Shown here piece after piece: positions 17,804-26,651 of a stretch of 64,000 nucleotides of DNA. Source of the stretch: Pusillimonas sp. T7-7 (GTDB lineage Bacteria > Pseudomonadota > Gammaproteobacteria > Burkholderiales > Burkholderiaceae_B); the NCBI RefSeq assembly GCF_000209655.1, contig NC_015458.1:2666001-2730000 (forward strand), in the 5' to 3' direction. How positions within the stretch are numbered: position 1 is the stretch's first letter; each line of letters starts with the position of its first letter. The notes under the pieces were generated by a model. That model did no database searches. It was not told the DNA's origin and saw only the letters and a program-made list of their open reading frames with translations. Made by a program: the position numbers and the translations under genes.

Positions 17804-18601
17804 TTAAAGAACATCCATCTTTCCGTCTCGATAGGCCGACGGTGTTTTGCCCCAGTATTGCTTGAACGCGGTTGAAAAATTCGCCGCGCTGGAATAGCCT
17901 ACCTCTGCCACAATATCCAGCATATGCAGATCAGTTTGGGCCAGCAGTCGAGCCGCTTTATGCATACGTTCGCGTCGGATGTATTCGAACACCGACCTCC
18001 CCACACTGGCTTTGAATGCGGCCATAACGCGGCGCTCGGAAACAGCTAATAGCGCAGCCAGCTCGCTTATCCGCGGAGGATCTGCCAATCGATCTTGAAT
18101 AATGGTTGCCGCGGCCCGCTGCAATACCGCGGCGGAATCATTTTTTCTCCCAGCTCTCGACCCTCTCGGCTGAAGACGAGTTTGTGCAACAGCGGATGTA
18201 ACAAGAGGCGTAAGCAACCTTTGTTTCAACGAGAGATGGATGCGTACTTTCTCCACCACTTCCTCGGCCTCGAAAGGCTTCAAAATATAATCGACAGCCC
18301 CGGAACGTAGGCCCTCCAGCCGGTCTTCTAATGTTGCGGCGGCAGCCAGAAACAGTATGGGTATGTGCTGTGTGGAAGGATTAGCCTTGAGCAGACGGGT
18401 CGTCGTGATGCCGTCACGCCTGGGCATGCGAACATCCATCAGAATGATATCTGGTACCGTTGAAACGGCTTGTGCATAAGCCTGAATGCCATCGCCAGCC
18501 ACAGTGAGGCGGAAGGGGAATTTTCGCAAGGCTTCTACTAATGGATAAATCTCTGCGGCGTTGTCATCCACCAGTAGCACATGTGAGGTGTAATTCAACA
18601 T
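17804..18601 (-). CDS. orphan response regulator, REC plus AraC-type DNA-binding domain
   Basis: 265 residues. The receiver has D12/D13, phospho-acceptor D56 (LMDVRMP) and K108 (LKPFEAEE). The AraC double HTH is at about 160-260 (LDIVAEVGYSSAANFSTAF). It shares with the regulator at 8911-9717 the stretch DRLEGL-G-VDY-KPFE-EEV, so the two are paralogues. The usual Thr/Ser after the fourth strand is missing (FLAAAA in place of FLTSA). No kinase is adjacent. It is transcribed toward the adhesin with a 288-base gap, and likely regulates it. Confidence 0.92.
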   Translation of the reverse strand: MLNYTSHVLLVDDNAAEIYPLVEALRKFPFRLTVAGDGIQAYAQAVSTVPDIILMDVRMPRRDGITTTRLLKANPSTQHIPILFLAAAATLEDRLEGLRSGAVDYILKPFEAEEVVEKVRIHLSLKQRLLTPLVTSAVAQTRLQPRGSRAGRKNDSAAVLQRAAATIIQDRLADPPRISELAALLAVSERRVMAAFKASVGRSVFEYIRRERMHKAARLLAQTDLHMLDIVAEVGYSSAANFSTAFKQYWGKTPSAYRDGKMDVL

Positions 18602-18957
18602 TCTTTTTGCTTATCGGCGTATACCTCCTGCGGACGCAATATTGGGACTCGTCCGCTTCAGGAGCATGGTTTTGACAGCGCACTTGCAAGCAAGCTGCAC
18701 CGCAGCGACAACTATGCAACAGAACAAAAACCCCAGCTTTTTGATTTATGACAAGTTATTTTGATATTCAGACAGAAAGCCAAGAAGCAAACCTAAAATT
18801 TACTAGACTTAACAAATATTGCTGACCTTGTCAGCAACACGAAGCAGTGTCGTGATATTGAAACTTGCATATGCGAGCATTAGGCCTCATCCTATAGAAG
18901 GATGGAAACACGCAGCAATTAGATACAGTAACAACCATTGCTTACCTGGAGTCTGAC
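18602..18957. promoter_or_regulatory. AT-rich divergent intergenic region with two hairpins
   Basis: 356 bases between the orphan regulator and the small gene. It contains GCTGAC-CTT-GTCAGC (18821-18835), a perfect 6-base-pair hairpin, and CATCC-7-GGATG (18888-18904), which occludes part of the small gene's leader. Otherwise AT-rich, consistent with promoters. No tRNA or recognisable riboswitch. Confidence 0.5.
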
Positions 18958-19131
18958 ATGCCCGTAGTAAATCAAGTCTCTGCGCCTTATCGCAACTGGA
19001 AGGTCAAGCAGTACACGCCCCCATTGGAAATGCGCCTGCTGCAAGAGCGCGCTCGACAGAATCAGCCACCCCTGATATCACTGCATGCAAAAGGCGAGGC
19101 CACTGCACAAGTCACGGACGCCGCCGAATAA
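18958..19131 (+). CDS. small protein of unknown function, 57 residues
   Basis: ATG at 18958 with GGAG six bases upstream; TAA at 19129-19131. The product begins MPVVNQVSAPYRNWKVKQYT and continues with PPLEMRLLQERARQNQPPLI. It has no signal peptide or membrane segment and is basic in the first half, with a short amphipathic helix around LEMRLLQERARQ. I do not recognise the family. The good ribosome binding site and coding-like third-position GC make a real gene likely. It diverges from the orphan REC-AraC regulator and converges on the flavoprotein gene. Confidence 0.6.
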   Translation: MPVVNQVSAPYRNWKVKQYTPPLEMRLLQERARQNQPPLISLHAKGEATAQVTDAAE

Positions 19132-19161
19132 GCGCCGCTCACCCCCGGCCTGCGACGCCAG

Positions 19162-20403
19162 TCAGCTGCGCAGGCCCAGGTAGCGCAGGGCGCCCAGCCC
19201 GGCCGCATGGCCGCTGGCAAAGCAGGCAGTCAACAGGTAGCCGCCTGTGGGGGCTTCCCAATCAAGCATTTCACCCGCGCAAAATACGCCAGGCGCAATA
19301 CGAAGCATTTGATTGCCGTCCAGGCTATCGAAGCTGACGCCCCCGGCTGTACTGATGGCCTCGTCCAGCGGACGCATGCCATGCAATCGCACGGGCAATT
19401 GCTTGATGGCGGCAGCCAGCATGGCAGGCTGTTCGAATTCTTCTTTGGGCAAACATTCGCGCAGCAGGCTCAGCTTGACGCCCTTCAGGCCCAGACGGCT
19501 GCCCAAATGGCTGGACCAGGAGCGCGAACCACGTGGATGCCCCACTTCTTGCTGCACATAGGCCAGATCACGCCCGGGCAGCAAATCGATGTGCACGAGC
19601 GCTACACCCTTGGCCAGCAAGGCCTCGCGCAGCAGCGAAGACCAGGCATATACCACCCCGCCTTCCAGGCCGTCGGACGTGACCATGCATTCCCCGCGCC
19701 GCATGGGCTGGCCTGGCGGCGCCATCGCAATGGACTTCATCGGCTCGCCCGCGTAGCGATCCGAGAAGTAGCTGCTCCAATCGGCCAGGAAACCGCAGTT
19801 GGCCGGCTGCAAGGGCACAATATCGGCCCCTTTGCGGGTCAATGCCGTCTGCCATGAGCCATCTGAACCCAAACGCGCCCAGCTTGCACCACCCAGCGCC
19901 AGCACCACGGCATCAGGCCGCAGGGTAACCTGGCCGCTCGGCGCATCCAGACGCAGATCACCTTCGTCGGACCAGCCCTGCCAGCGGTGCCGCGCATGCA
20001 ATGCCACGCCGCTGGCCCGCAGCCGCTGAAGCCAGGCGCGCAACAAGGGAGCCGCTTTCATTTCTTTGGGAAAGACGCGACCCGATGAGCCCACAAAGGT
20101 CTCTATGCCTAGGCCGTGAGCCCAGTCACGCAATGCTTGTGCGTCAAAGCCATCCAGCCACGACGACACCTGCGCTGTACGCGCACCGAAGCGCGCACGA
20201 AATGCCGTTGACGCTTCGCTATGAGTCAAGTTCAGGCCGCCACGGCCCGCCAACAGAAATTTACGGCCTACCGAGGGCATGGCGTCATAGACATCGACAC
20301 AGATGCCAGCTCTTGCCAGGGTCTGTGCAGCCATCAGCCCAGCTGGGCCGCCGCCGATCACCGCAACGGCCAAAGAAGACGAATACTTGCACATTTTTGG
20401 CAT
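19162..20403 (-). CDS. HI0933-like FAD-dependent oxidoreductase (TIGR03862 type)
   Basis: About 413 residues from the ATG at 20403 (frame open 7 codons earlier). An N-terminal FAD dinucleotide-binding motif, VIGGGPAGLMAAQTLA, is followed by LAGRGGLNLTHSE, the signature of the HI0933/BaiN-like flavoprotein family. The C-terminus carries AGEMLDWEAPTGGYLLTACF, the second FAD-contact motif of the family. Reaction unknown for most members. Stand-alone gene; a GGAA lies about 5 bases ahead of the start. Confidence 0.88.
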   Translation of the reverse strand: MPKMCKYSSSLAVAVIGGGPAGLMAAQTLARAGICVDVYDAMPSVGRKFLLAGRGGLNLTHSEASTAFRARFGARTAQVSSWLDGFDAQALRDWAHGLGIETFVGSSGRVFPKEMKAAPLLRAWLQRLRASGVALHARHRWQGWSDEGDLRLDAPSGQVTLRPDAVVLALGGASWARLGSDGSWQTALTRKGADIVPLQPANCGFLADWSSYFSDRYAGEPMKSIAMAPPGQPMRRGECMVTSDGLEGGVVYAWSSLLREALLAKGVALVHIDLLPGRDLAYVQQEVGHPRGSRSWSSHLGSRLGLKGVKLSLLRECLPKEEFEQPAMLAAAIKQLPVRLHGMRPLDEAISTAGGVSFDSLDGNQMLRIAPGVFCAGEMLDWEAPTGGYLLTACFASGHAAGLGALRYLGLRS

Positions 20404-20552
20404 TAAGGTTCCAGTCAGATACAAGAGCGTAACAAGAAACTGCAGCCAGCCCTTAAATTATTTCAATGCAATGCAAACCCGCTATAAACGCTTGCTCGAG
20501 GCATATTTGCTCGATTACGCTTGGCCTCATGTACAACATCAGGAGCAGGACC

Positions 20553-20915
20553 ATGAAATTAAGCCGCCACATCGCTAGCGTTGCGTTGGCCGGGTTAATG
20601 GCTCTGGCCGTAGCCGGTAATGCCACCGCCGCCGACCGTAGAACCACAAATACCATTCTGGGCGCCGGCCTGGGCGCCGCCACTGGCGCCGTGCTGTCGG
20701 AAGGCGACGTAATGATGACACTGGGCGGCGCCGCCGCCGGTGGCCTGCTGGGCAACATCCTGACAGAAGACCGGGGCCATCGTCACTGGAGAGGCCATGA
20801 CCGCTCTTATCGATCTGATCGGCGCTATGTAGATAACCGCTATTATCGCGGCAAACATCACTACAAAAAGCACCACCATAAGCGGCACCACCGGCATCAC
20901 AGGTACGACGATTAA
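20553..20915 (+). CDS. exported glycine-zipper protein with His-rich tail
   Basis: 120 residues from the ATG at 20553, which has AGGAGCAGG directly upstream; the longer frame from 20466 lacks this. A cleavable signal peptide ends at NATAA. A glycine-zipper hydrophobic hairpin (ILGAGLGAATGAVL, then LGGAAAGGLLGNIL) is followed by a tail of about 50 residues very rich in His, Arg, Lys and Tyr (KHHYKKHHHKRHHRHHRYDD). It is probably periplasmic or inserted in a membrane. The tail could bind metal ions or polyanions, but function is not known. Single gene with its own terminator. Confidence 0.82.
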   Translation: MKLSRHIASVALAGLMALAVAGNATAADRRTTNTILGAGLGAATGAVLSEGDVMMTLGGAAAGGLLGNILTEDRGHRHWRGHDRSYRSDRRYVDNRYYRGKHHYKKHHHKRHHRHHRYDD

Positions 20916-20937
20916 AGCCGGAAATCAAACACGCAGG

Positions 20938-20974
20938 CCCGGACTACGCACATACTGTAGTTCGGGTTTTTTTT
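20938..20974 (+). terminator. intrinsic terminator of the glycine-zipper gene
   Basis: CCCGGACTA pairs with TAGTTCGGG (one G-U) over a 10-base loop and is followed by eight T residues. Works for the plus-strand gene. The T run reaches the stop codon of the convergent acyl-CoA dehydrogenase gene. Confidence 0.85.
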
Positions 20975-22127
20975 ATCCCTTGGCGGCGCGGATCATATTG
21001 CGAGCAATCACCAGTTGCTGAATCTGCGTTGTGCCTTCGTAGATACGGAACAAACGTACATCGCGATAAAAGCGTTCTATGCCGTAATCGGATACATAAC
21101 CCGCGCCGCCATAAATCTGTACCGCACGATCGGCCACGCGGCCGCACATTTCAGTGGCGAACAGCTTGCTGCACGACGCCTCGGTCGACACATCCTGGCC
21201 TTCGTCACGACGACGTGCCGCGTCGATGACCATGGACCGGGCCGCATAGATCTCGGCCTTGCTGTCGGCCAACATGGCCTGGATGAGCTGGAACTCAGCG
21301 ATAGGCTGTCCGAATTGCTCACGTTCCATGGCATAGTGCAGTGCATCATTCAGCATGCGCTCGGCCACCCCCACACTGACGGCAGCGATGTGCAGGCGCC
21401 CCTTGTCCAGTACCTTCATGGCGGTCTTGAAACCCACGCCTTCGCGCCCCCCGATAAGGTTGGCGGCCGGCACCCTGCAGTCTTCAAGCACGACGTCGCA
21501 GGTGTGAGCCCCCCGCTGCCCCATTTTCTTGTCGATCTTGCCCAGCGACAGACCGGCGGTATTTTTTTCAACTACAAAAGCGGAAATGGCGCTGCCGCCA
21601 CGCGCTGCCGGATCGGTGCGCGCCATAACCGTGAAAACATCGGCCTCGGGCGCATTGGTAATAAACCGTTTGGTACCGTTCAGGATGTAATGGTCGCCAT
21701 CGCGCACTGCCGTGGTGCGTAGCGAAGCGGCATCCGAACCGGAGCCTGGCTCGGTCAGGGCAAAAGAACCGATAATTTCACCCGACGCCAGACGCGGCAA
21801 ATACTTTTGCTTTTGCTGTTCGGTACCATCGATCACGATGCCTTGCGAGCCTATGCCATTGTTGGTGCCGATCAGCGACCGAAAGGCGGGAGACGTTTTG
21901 GCAATTTCGAAGGCGAACAGCACCTCTTCTTCCATCGACAAGTTCAAGCCGCCGTATTCTTCGGGAATGGTCATGCCGAACAGGCCCAGCTCACGCATTT
22001 GATTCACGACGTGCTCGGGGATGTGGTCGGTGTCGGCCACTTCTTCTTCAATCGGTACAAGCTGTTCGCGTACAAAACGCGACACGCTGTCCAGCAGCAT
22101 ATTCAGCGTTTCTTGATCTCTTATCAT
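20973..22127 (-). CDS. acyl-CoA dehydrogenase
   Basis: 384 residues, the normal family length. FAD-binding and substrate motifs are present: FALTEPGSGSDAASLRTTA (about 125), the ITNAPEAD strand, and near the C-terminus RIYEGTTQIQQLVIARNM. The glutamate of that last motif is the usual catalytic base. A QIYGGAGYV segment completes the C-terminal helical domain. Oxidises acyl-CoA thioesters to enoyl-CoA; chain length and electron acceptor not readable. AAAGGA lies 6 bases before the ATG. Follows dsbC by 40 bases on the same strand, so probably co-transcribed although functionally unrelated. Confidence 0.93.
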   Translation of the reverse strand: MIRDQETLNMLLDSVSRFVREQLVPIEEEVADTDHIPEHVVNQMRELGLFGMTIPEEYGGLNLSMEEEVLFAFEIAKTSPAFRSLIGTNNGIGSQGIVIDGTEQQKQKYLPRLASGEIIGSFALTEPGSGSDAASLRTTAVRDGDHYILNGTKRFITNAPEADVFTVMARTDPAARGGSAISAFVVEKNTAGLSLGKIDKKMGQRGAHTCDVVLEDCRVPAANLIGGREGVGFKTAMKVLDKGRLHIAAVSVGVAERMLNDALHYAMEREQFGQPIAEFQLIQAMLADSKAEIYAARSMVIDAARRRDEGQDVSTEASCSKLFATEMCGRVADRAVQIYGGAGYVSDYGIERFYRDVRLFRIYEGTTQIQQLVIARNMIRAAKG

Positions 22128-22166
22128 GATGTTCCTTTCTATCTGTGCCGGATGATGCTGACAGGC

Positions 22167-22886
22167 TTACTGCTTTACCGCCGCCAGCTTCTGGTTCAAG
22201 GCATCCAGCGGCAAGGCGCCATTCACACGGCTGCCATCAGCAAAAATAATGGCCGGCGTACCCTGCACCATAAGACTACGACCCAAGGCCAACACGGTGT
22301 CAACCGGGGTATCGCACACTGCCTCTGGGGGTACTTTGCCGTCCAGCATCCAGGCGCGCCAAGTTGCTGCCTGGTCTTTAGCACACCAGATATCACGCGC
22401 CTTCACAGTAGAATCCGGCGACAGGATGGGAAACAGAAAGGTGTACACCGTGATGTTGTCCACCTCTTTCAAGGTCTGGTGCAGACGCTTGCAATAGCCG
22501 CAGTTGGGGTCCTCAAAAACCGCTATCTTGCGCGAACCATCGCCTTTTACCTGCATTACTGCCAGTTCAAGAGGCAGTGACGAAAACGATACTTTAGACA
22601 GCTCTTCCAGTCTTTCGGCAGTAAGGTCGCGGCGGCTCTTGGCGTCGATCAGCGCTCCTTGCAATACATAGTCGGCAGTGGCATTGGTATACAGCAGGTC
22701 CATGCCTACCTGCACCTCGAACAACCCCGGAAACGGAGTGCTTCTTACTTCCTTGGCCTCGATGCCAGGGAACCGACCCTCGAATGACTCGCGCACCGAT
22801 TCGGGCGTTGCGCTCTGCGCCTGCACCATGACAGGCGATACTACCAAGGCCAATGCCGCCAACAAGCCTTTTAATCGTGTACGCAT
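22167..22886 (-). CDS. dsbC: DsbC-type periplasmic disulfide isomerase
   Basis: 239 residues from the ATG at 22886, with GGGGA before it. A signal peptide ends near VMVQA. An N-terminal dimerisation domain (about 25-85) is followed by a thioredoxin fold with the active site FEDPNCGYCKRLH. The cis-proline loop reads QGTPAIIF, and a second cysteine pair (WCAKD and VCDTP) is typical of DsbC. Rearranges wrong disulfides in exported proteins, kept reduced by DsbD. Located in a minus-strand run after the FAD monooxygenase gene. Confidence 0.93.
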   Translation of the reverse strand: MRTRLKGLLAALALVVSPVMVQAQSATPESVRESFEGRFPGIEAKEVRSTPFPGLFEVQVGMDLLYTNATADYVLQGALIDAKSRRDLTAERLEELSKVSFSSLPLELAVMQVKGDGSRKIAVFEDPNCGYCKRLHQTLKEVDNITVYTFLFPILSPDSTVKARDIWCAKDQAATWRAWMLDGKVPPEAVCDTPVDTVLALGRSLMVQGTPAIIFADGSRVNGALPLDALNQKLAAVKQ

Positions 22887-22952
22887 AAAATCCCCACATA
22901 TACATCGGCCATGATTGGCCGGATCATTCAAATACTATAAATAAAAGCCACG

Positions 22953-24122
22953 CTACCTTCCGGCGCCGCCAATCAGCATTCGTTTCAGGAACGGGACTTT
23001 ATCCACCACCTGCATGCCCGCATTACGGCCCCAGGCAATAGGCGCCGTCTGGTTTGAAAATAATTTATGCAGCCCATCAGTGGCCATGCTCATGGCCAAA
23101 ATGGGCTCTACGCGGGCTCGCCGATAACGGTGCAGCACCCGTGTATCGCCCGCCGGCCTATACGCTTCTTTGGCCGACAACACCTTCAGCAAGGCCTGCA
23201 CATCACCCAGCCCCAGATTCAAGCCCTGGCCGGCCAGGGGGTGTACCCGGTGGGCGGCATCGCTGACCAAAGCCACGCCCGGCGCCACCATGGCACTGCT
23301 TTCCAGGAAAAGAGGGAAGCCGAACATGGGGCTGCGCACCCGCAATCGCCCCAGCCTGCCGCTGCTGGCCGCCATCAAACGACTTTCCAGCTGCTGGTTG
23401 CGCTCTGCCTCGGGTAGAGCCATTAACGCCTTGGCCATGTCGTCGGGCATGGACCACACCATCGACACCTGGTGACCCTGGGCGGTATCGGGCATGGGCA
23501 ACAAGGCCAGCACGGTATCGCCGGTGAACCACTGCAACGCCACATTCTGATGCGGCAGCTCGCTGCTCAGGTGAACCACCAGGCCCTGGTCGCCATAGGC
23601 TCGCGACTTATGGCTGATGCCAGCCGCCGTACGCACCGCCGAGTTCGCGCCATCGGCGCCCACCAGCAGCTCTGGCGTCAAGATTCGCTCGGTATCAGTG
23701 TAAACCTTGTGTGATTCGAATTTCTGGAATTTTTCAGCATGCCATGCAATACCAAACACCTGCACCGCTTGCTGCAGCACCCGCTCAAGCTCGCTGGATT
23801 CGACGATCCAGGCCAGTGCCGTCTGGGCCGCCTGCCAGGCGTGCAGATGCACCACGCCGCTGGCATCTCCATAAACTTCCATGGTTTCAACCGGCGTCAC
23901 GCGCGACACGTCCATCATGCTCCATACACCCAAGCCATCAAGAAAGGCCTGACTGCTGCTTGAAATGGCATAAACACGAGGGTGGTACACATCGCTTGCC
24001 GGCGCCTTGTGCACCGTGCGGGGCCCCAGCAGCGCGGCACTGAAGCCGGCCTTGGCCAGGCCCAGCGCCATGGCCAGTCCGGCAATGCCGCTGCCACACA
24101 CCAATACAGACTCTTTACTCAT
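22953..24122 (-). CDS. UbiH/COQ6-family FAD monooxygenase
   Basis: 389 residues. The start at 24122 overlaps the mltA stop as ATGA. GSGIAGLAMALGLAKAG is the FAD Rossmann motif at the N-terminus. VGADGANSAVR (about 155) is the family DG motif, and SDAAHRVHPLAGQGLNLGLG (about 285) is the GD-type FAD-binding motif. The family hydroxylates the ubiquinone ring (UbiH, UbiI, UbiF). Which position this protein serves cannot be said from sequence, so no symbol is given. Confidence 0.88.
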   Translation of the reverse strand: MSKESVLVCGSGIAGLAMALGLAKAGFSAALLGPRTVHKAPASDVYHPRVYAISSSSQAFLDGLGVWSMMDVSRVTPVETMEVYGDASGVVHLHAWQAAQTALAWIVESSELERVLQQAVQVFGIAWHAEKFQKFESHKVYTDTERILTPELLVGADGANSAVRTAAGISHKSRAYGDQGLVVHLSSELPHQNVALQWFTGDTVLALLPMPDTAQGHQVSMVWSMPDDMAKALMALPEAERNQQLESRLMAASSGRLGRLRVRSPMFGFPLFLESSAMVAPGVALVSDAAHRVHPLAGQGLNLGLGDVQALLKVLSAKEAYRPAGDTRVLHRYRRARVEPILAMSMATDGLHKLFSNQTAPIAWGRNAGMQVVDKVPFLKRMLIGGAGR

Positions 24123-25408
24123 CGTGCTGAAGGGACTCCTGCCTGTTTGGGCCACAGCACCCACACCTCGCCTGGCTGCTTCATGCGGCCTGCCTGGGCG
24201 CCGGCCTCGTCGCCAAAGCCCCAGTAATAATCAATGCGTGCCGCACCCTTGATTGCGGCACCTGTATCCTGGGCAAACACCAGGCGCCGCAATGGCGTGC
24301 TGGATGCCGGCAACTGGGTCGACAGGTACAAGGGTGCGCCCAAGGGTACGAATTTTGTATCGACCGCCACGGCACGCTGCCCGATCAAAGGGATGCCATA
24401 GGCGCCCTTGGGGCCAAGCTCGGGGTCGGTCACTGCTTCTTCACGGAAAAACACCATGGCAGGATTGGCATTCAACATTTCCTGCACCCTGGCGGGGTTG
24501 TTTTTGGCCCATGCCTTGATGTTTTGCATGGAAGCCTGCGCCAGGGGAAGCTCGCCTTTTTTGGCCAGCCACTGCCCTATCGACACATAAGGACGGCCGT
24601 TGTGGTCGGCATAGGCTAGTCGTATGGTCTGGCCGTTGTCCAGCAGAGCCCGGCCCGACCCCTGTATTTGCAGGAAGAAAGCCTCGACGGGATCATTGAC
24701 CCACACAATGGCGCGCGGCTGGCGGTCGGGCGACGCCGCGATTTCAGCACGGGTGTCATACGGCACGACACGCTTGCCCACTACCTTGCCGCGCACCCGC
24801 TTACCTGCCAGCTCTGGATAAACCGTACCCAGATCTATGGTCAGCAAATCGTTGGGGGCCTCATACAAAGGCCACTGATACTCGCCTTGACGGCTGCGCG
24901 ATGCATGCACCAAAGGCTCGTAATAACTGGTGACGGTATTACGAGCCGGCTTGCCTGCGGCATCGAGCAACCGCCAGGGCTGCAGATGGGTTTGCAGAAA
25001 CTGGCGCACAGCGGCCGTTGACGCCGTTTGGGGGGTAAGGCCCGACTGCGCCGCAGCAGCGCACACAGGCTGCCAGGCACGCGGCGTAGCACGAGCTTGC
25101 TGAGCCAGCGAACCCGATACGGGCCGCATCAGGCCTTTACAGTTATTGATGAAACCCTTCCAGACCTGATCCAGGTCGTCGTTTTCCCAGCCGGGCAGCG
25201 CAGCCCAGGAAGTCTGTTGGAACTTGCCTGTTAATGCCCGCGCCGGGGTGTCGCGCAACGTATTCAGGGGGGGCACCCGCAAGGGCTGCTCGGCTATATT
25301 GGCAGGCGGAGCGCCGGACTCGCCCGGGGCTGCGCCATCAGTAAGAGGAACGCTGCTGCAGGCAGCCAGCAAGGCCAACAGCAAGGAAGAAAGCAGGATT
25401 CTATTCAT
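24119..25408 (-). CDS. mltA: membrane-bound lytic murein transglycosylase A
   Basis: 429 residues. Lipoprotein signal with lipobox LLAAC (cysteine about residue 17). The MltA barrel domain is followed by the 3D domain with FAQDTGAAIKGAARIDYYWG, which contains the catalytic aspartate region. Cleaves peptidoglycan with formation of 1,6-anhydro-muropeptides, anchored in the outer membrane. Second gene after apaG, 14 bases from its stop; overlaps the next gene by 4 bases. Confidence 0.94.
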   Translation of the reverse strand: MNRILLSSLLLALLAACSSVPLTDGAAPGESGAPPANIAEQPLRVPPLNTLRDTPARALTGKFQQTSWAALPGWENDDLDQVWKGFINNCKGLMRPVSGSLAQQARATPRAWQPVCAAAAQSGLTPQTASTAAVRQFLQTHLQPWRLLDAAGKPARNTVTSYYEPLVHASRSRQGEYQWPLYEAPNDLLTIDLGTVYPELAGKRVRGKVVGKRVVPYDTRAEIAASPDRQPRAIVWVNDPVEAFFLQIQGSGRALLDNGQTIRLAYADHNGRPYVSIGQWLAKKGELPLAQASMQNIKAWAKNNPARVQEMLNANPAMVFFREEAVTDPELGPKGAYGIPLIGQRAVAVDTKFVPLGAPLYLSTQLPASSTPLRRLVFAQDTGAAIKGAARIDYYWGFGDEAGAQAGRMKQPGEVWVLWPKQAGVPSAR

Positions 25409-25421
25409 AGATCAGAGTCTG

Positions 25422-25796
25422 TTAGTGCAAGGTACGCGGCATGGCCAGAACAAACTCATGGATGGCCACATCGAAGGGCACGCCATTTTCCCCCACGCAC
25501 AGATAGCTGCCACGCATGGAACCCACAGGTGTGGGCAGCGGACAACCGCTGGTGTATTCGAAGGTTTCGCCCGGTTTCAGCAAGGGCTGCTGGCCAACCA
25601 CGCCCAGCCCACGCACCTCCTGGACATGCTGATTCCCATCAGTGATGATCCAGTGCCGGCTGATGACCTGGGCAGCATGCTGCCCATTATTGGTAATGCG
25701 TACTGTATAGGCAAAGACGAACTGTTGCTCTTGGGGCTCGGATTGATCAGGCAAATACTGTGGCGCCACGGTAACCGCGATGTCGTATGGTTTCAT
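25422..25796 (-). CDS. apaG: ApaG domain protein
   Basis: 124 residues, the full length of the family: a single beta-sandwich with VAPQYLPDQSEPQEQQFVFA at the start, then the TNNGQHAAQVISRHWIITD segment and the GLGVVGQQPLLKPGE loop. The C-terminal half has GSMRGSYLC. Linked in enterobacteria to cobalt/magnesium tolerance, though the molecular role is unsettled. First gene of the apaG-mltA-ubiH-like-dsbC run, divergent from rpe. Confidence 0.93.
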   Translation of the reverse strand: MKPYDIAVTVAPQYLPDQSEPQEQQFVFAYTVRITNNGQHAAQVISRHWIITDGNQHVQEVRGLGVVGQQPLLKPGETFEYTSGCPLPTPVGSMRGSYLCVGENGVPFDVAIHEFVLAMPRTLH

Positions 25797-25895
25797 GTTC
25801 TGGCTCTAAAGCACAATATATAAATTTAAAGTAGCTACTCACTTACAATAATGGCACATAGCACTTTGCTATTGCACCTTAACCGATTTACGCAC

Positions 25896-26597
25896 ATGCC
25901 TTTTTCCCAACCCACCCGAATTGCACCCAGCCTGCTGGCCGCCGACTTCGCCAAACTGGGCGACGAAGTAAAGAGCGTCGTGGCCGCCGGCGCGGACTGG
26001 ATTCATTTTGACGTGATGGACAACCATTACGTGCCCAACCTGACCATAGGCCCCATGGTATGCGAGGCTATACGCCCCCACACCGATGCGCCCATAGACG
26101 TGCACCTGATGGTTGAACCGGTCGACGCCATTATCCCGCAATTTGCCAAGGCAGGCGCCAATATCATCACTTTTCATCCAGAGGCATCGAAACACCCGGA
26201 TCGCAGCCTGTCGCTGATCAGAGACCTCGGCTGCAAGGCGGGGCTGGTCTTCAATCCGGCCACGTCGCTCAACTGGATGGACCATGTCATGGACAAGCTC
26301 GATGTGGTCTTGCTGATGTCAGTCAACCCAGGCTTTGGCGGCCAAAGCTTTATTCCGGGCACTCTGGCAAAACTGGCCCTGGCCCGCCAAAAAATCGACC
26401 GCTGGCAAAATCAAGGGGGGCAGCCCATTGCGCTGGAAATCGACGGCGGCGTCAAGGTCGACAATATTGCAGCCATACGCGCCGCCGGGGCCGACACCTT
26501 TGTGGCCGGATCGGCCATTTTCAGCCAGCCCAATTACAAAACGGTCATCGACGCCCTGCGCGCCGAAATCCTCAAGGGTGAGTCGCTTTCGACTTGA
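25896..26597 (+). CDS. rpe: ribulose-phosphate 3-epimerase
   Basis: 233 residues from the ATG at 25896 ([18 protein letters not shown]). The frame opens 15 codons earlier, but a TACAAT -10-like sequence at 25844-25849 would place the transcript start inside that extension. TIM-barrel motifs: [34 protein letters not shown] and [10 protein letters not shown], with the metal-binding His and Asp residues present. Interconverts ribulose 5-phosphate and xylulose 5-phosphate. Leads a plus-strand run through gph and the trp genes. Confidence 0.95.
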   Translation: MPFSQPTRIAPSLLAADFAKLGDEVKSVVAAGADWIHFDVMDNHYVPNLTIGPMVCEAIRPHTDAPIDVHLMVEPVDAIIPQFAKAGANIITFHPEASKHPDRSLSLIRDLGCKAGLVFNPATSLNWMDHVMDKLDVVLLMSVNPGFGGQSFIPGTLAKLALARQKIDRWQNQGGQPIALEIDGGVKVDNIAAIRAAGADTFVAGSAIFSQPNYKTVIDALRAEILKGESLST

Positions 26598-26651
26598 AAA
26601 TCTCCAACCGCCCTCAAGGTGCTCATCCTTAACCTGATTGACAACGCTCCC

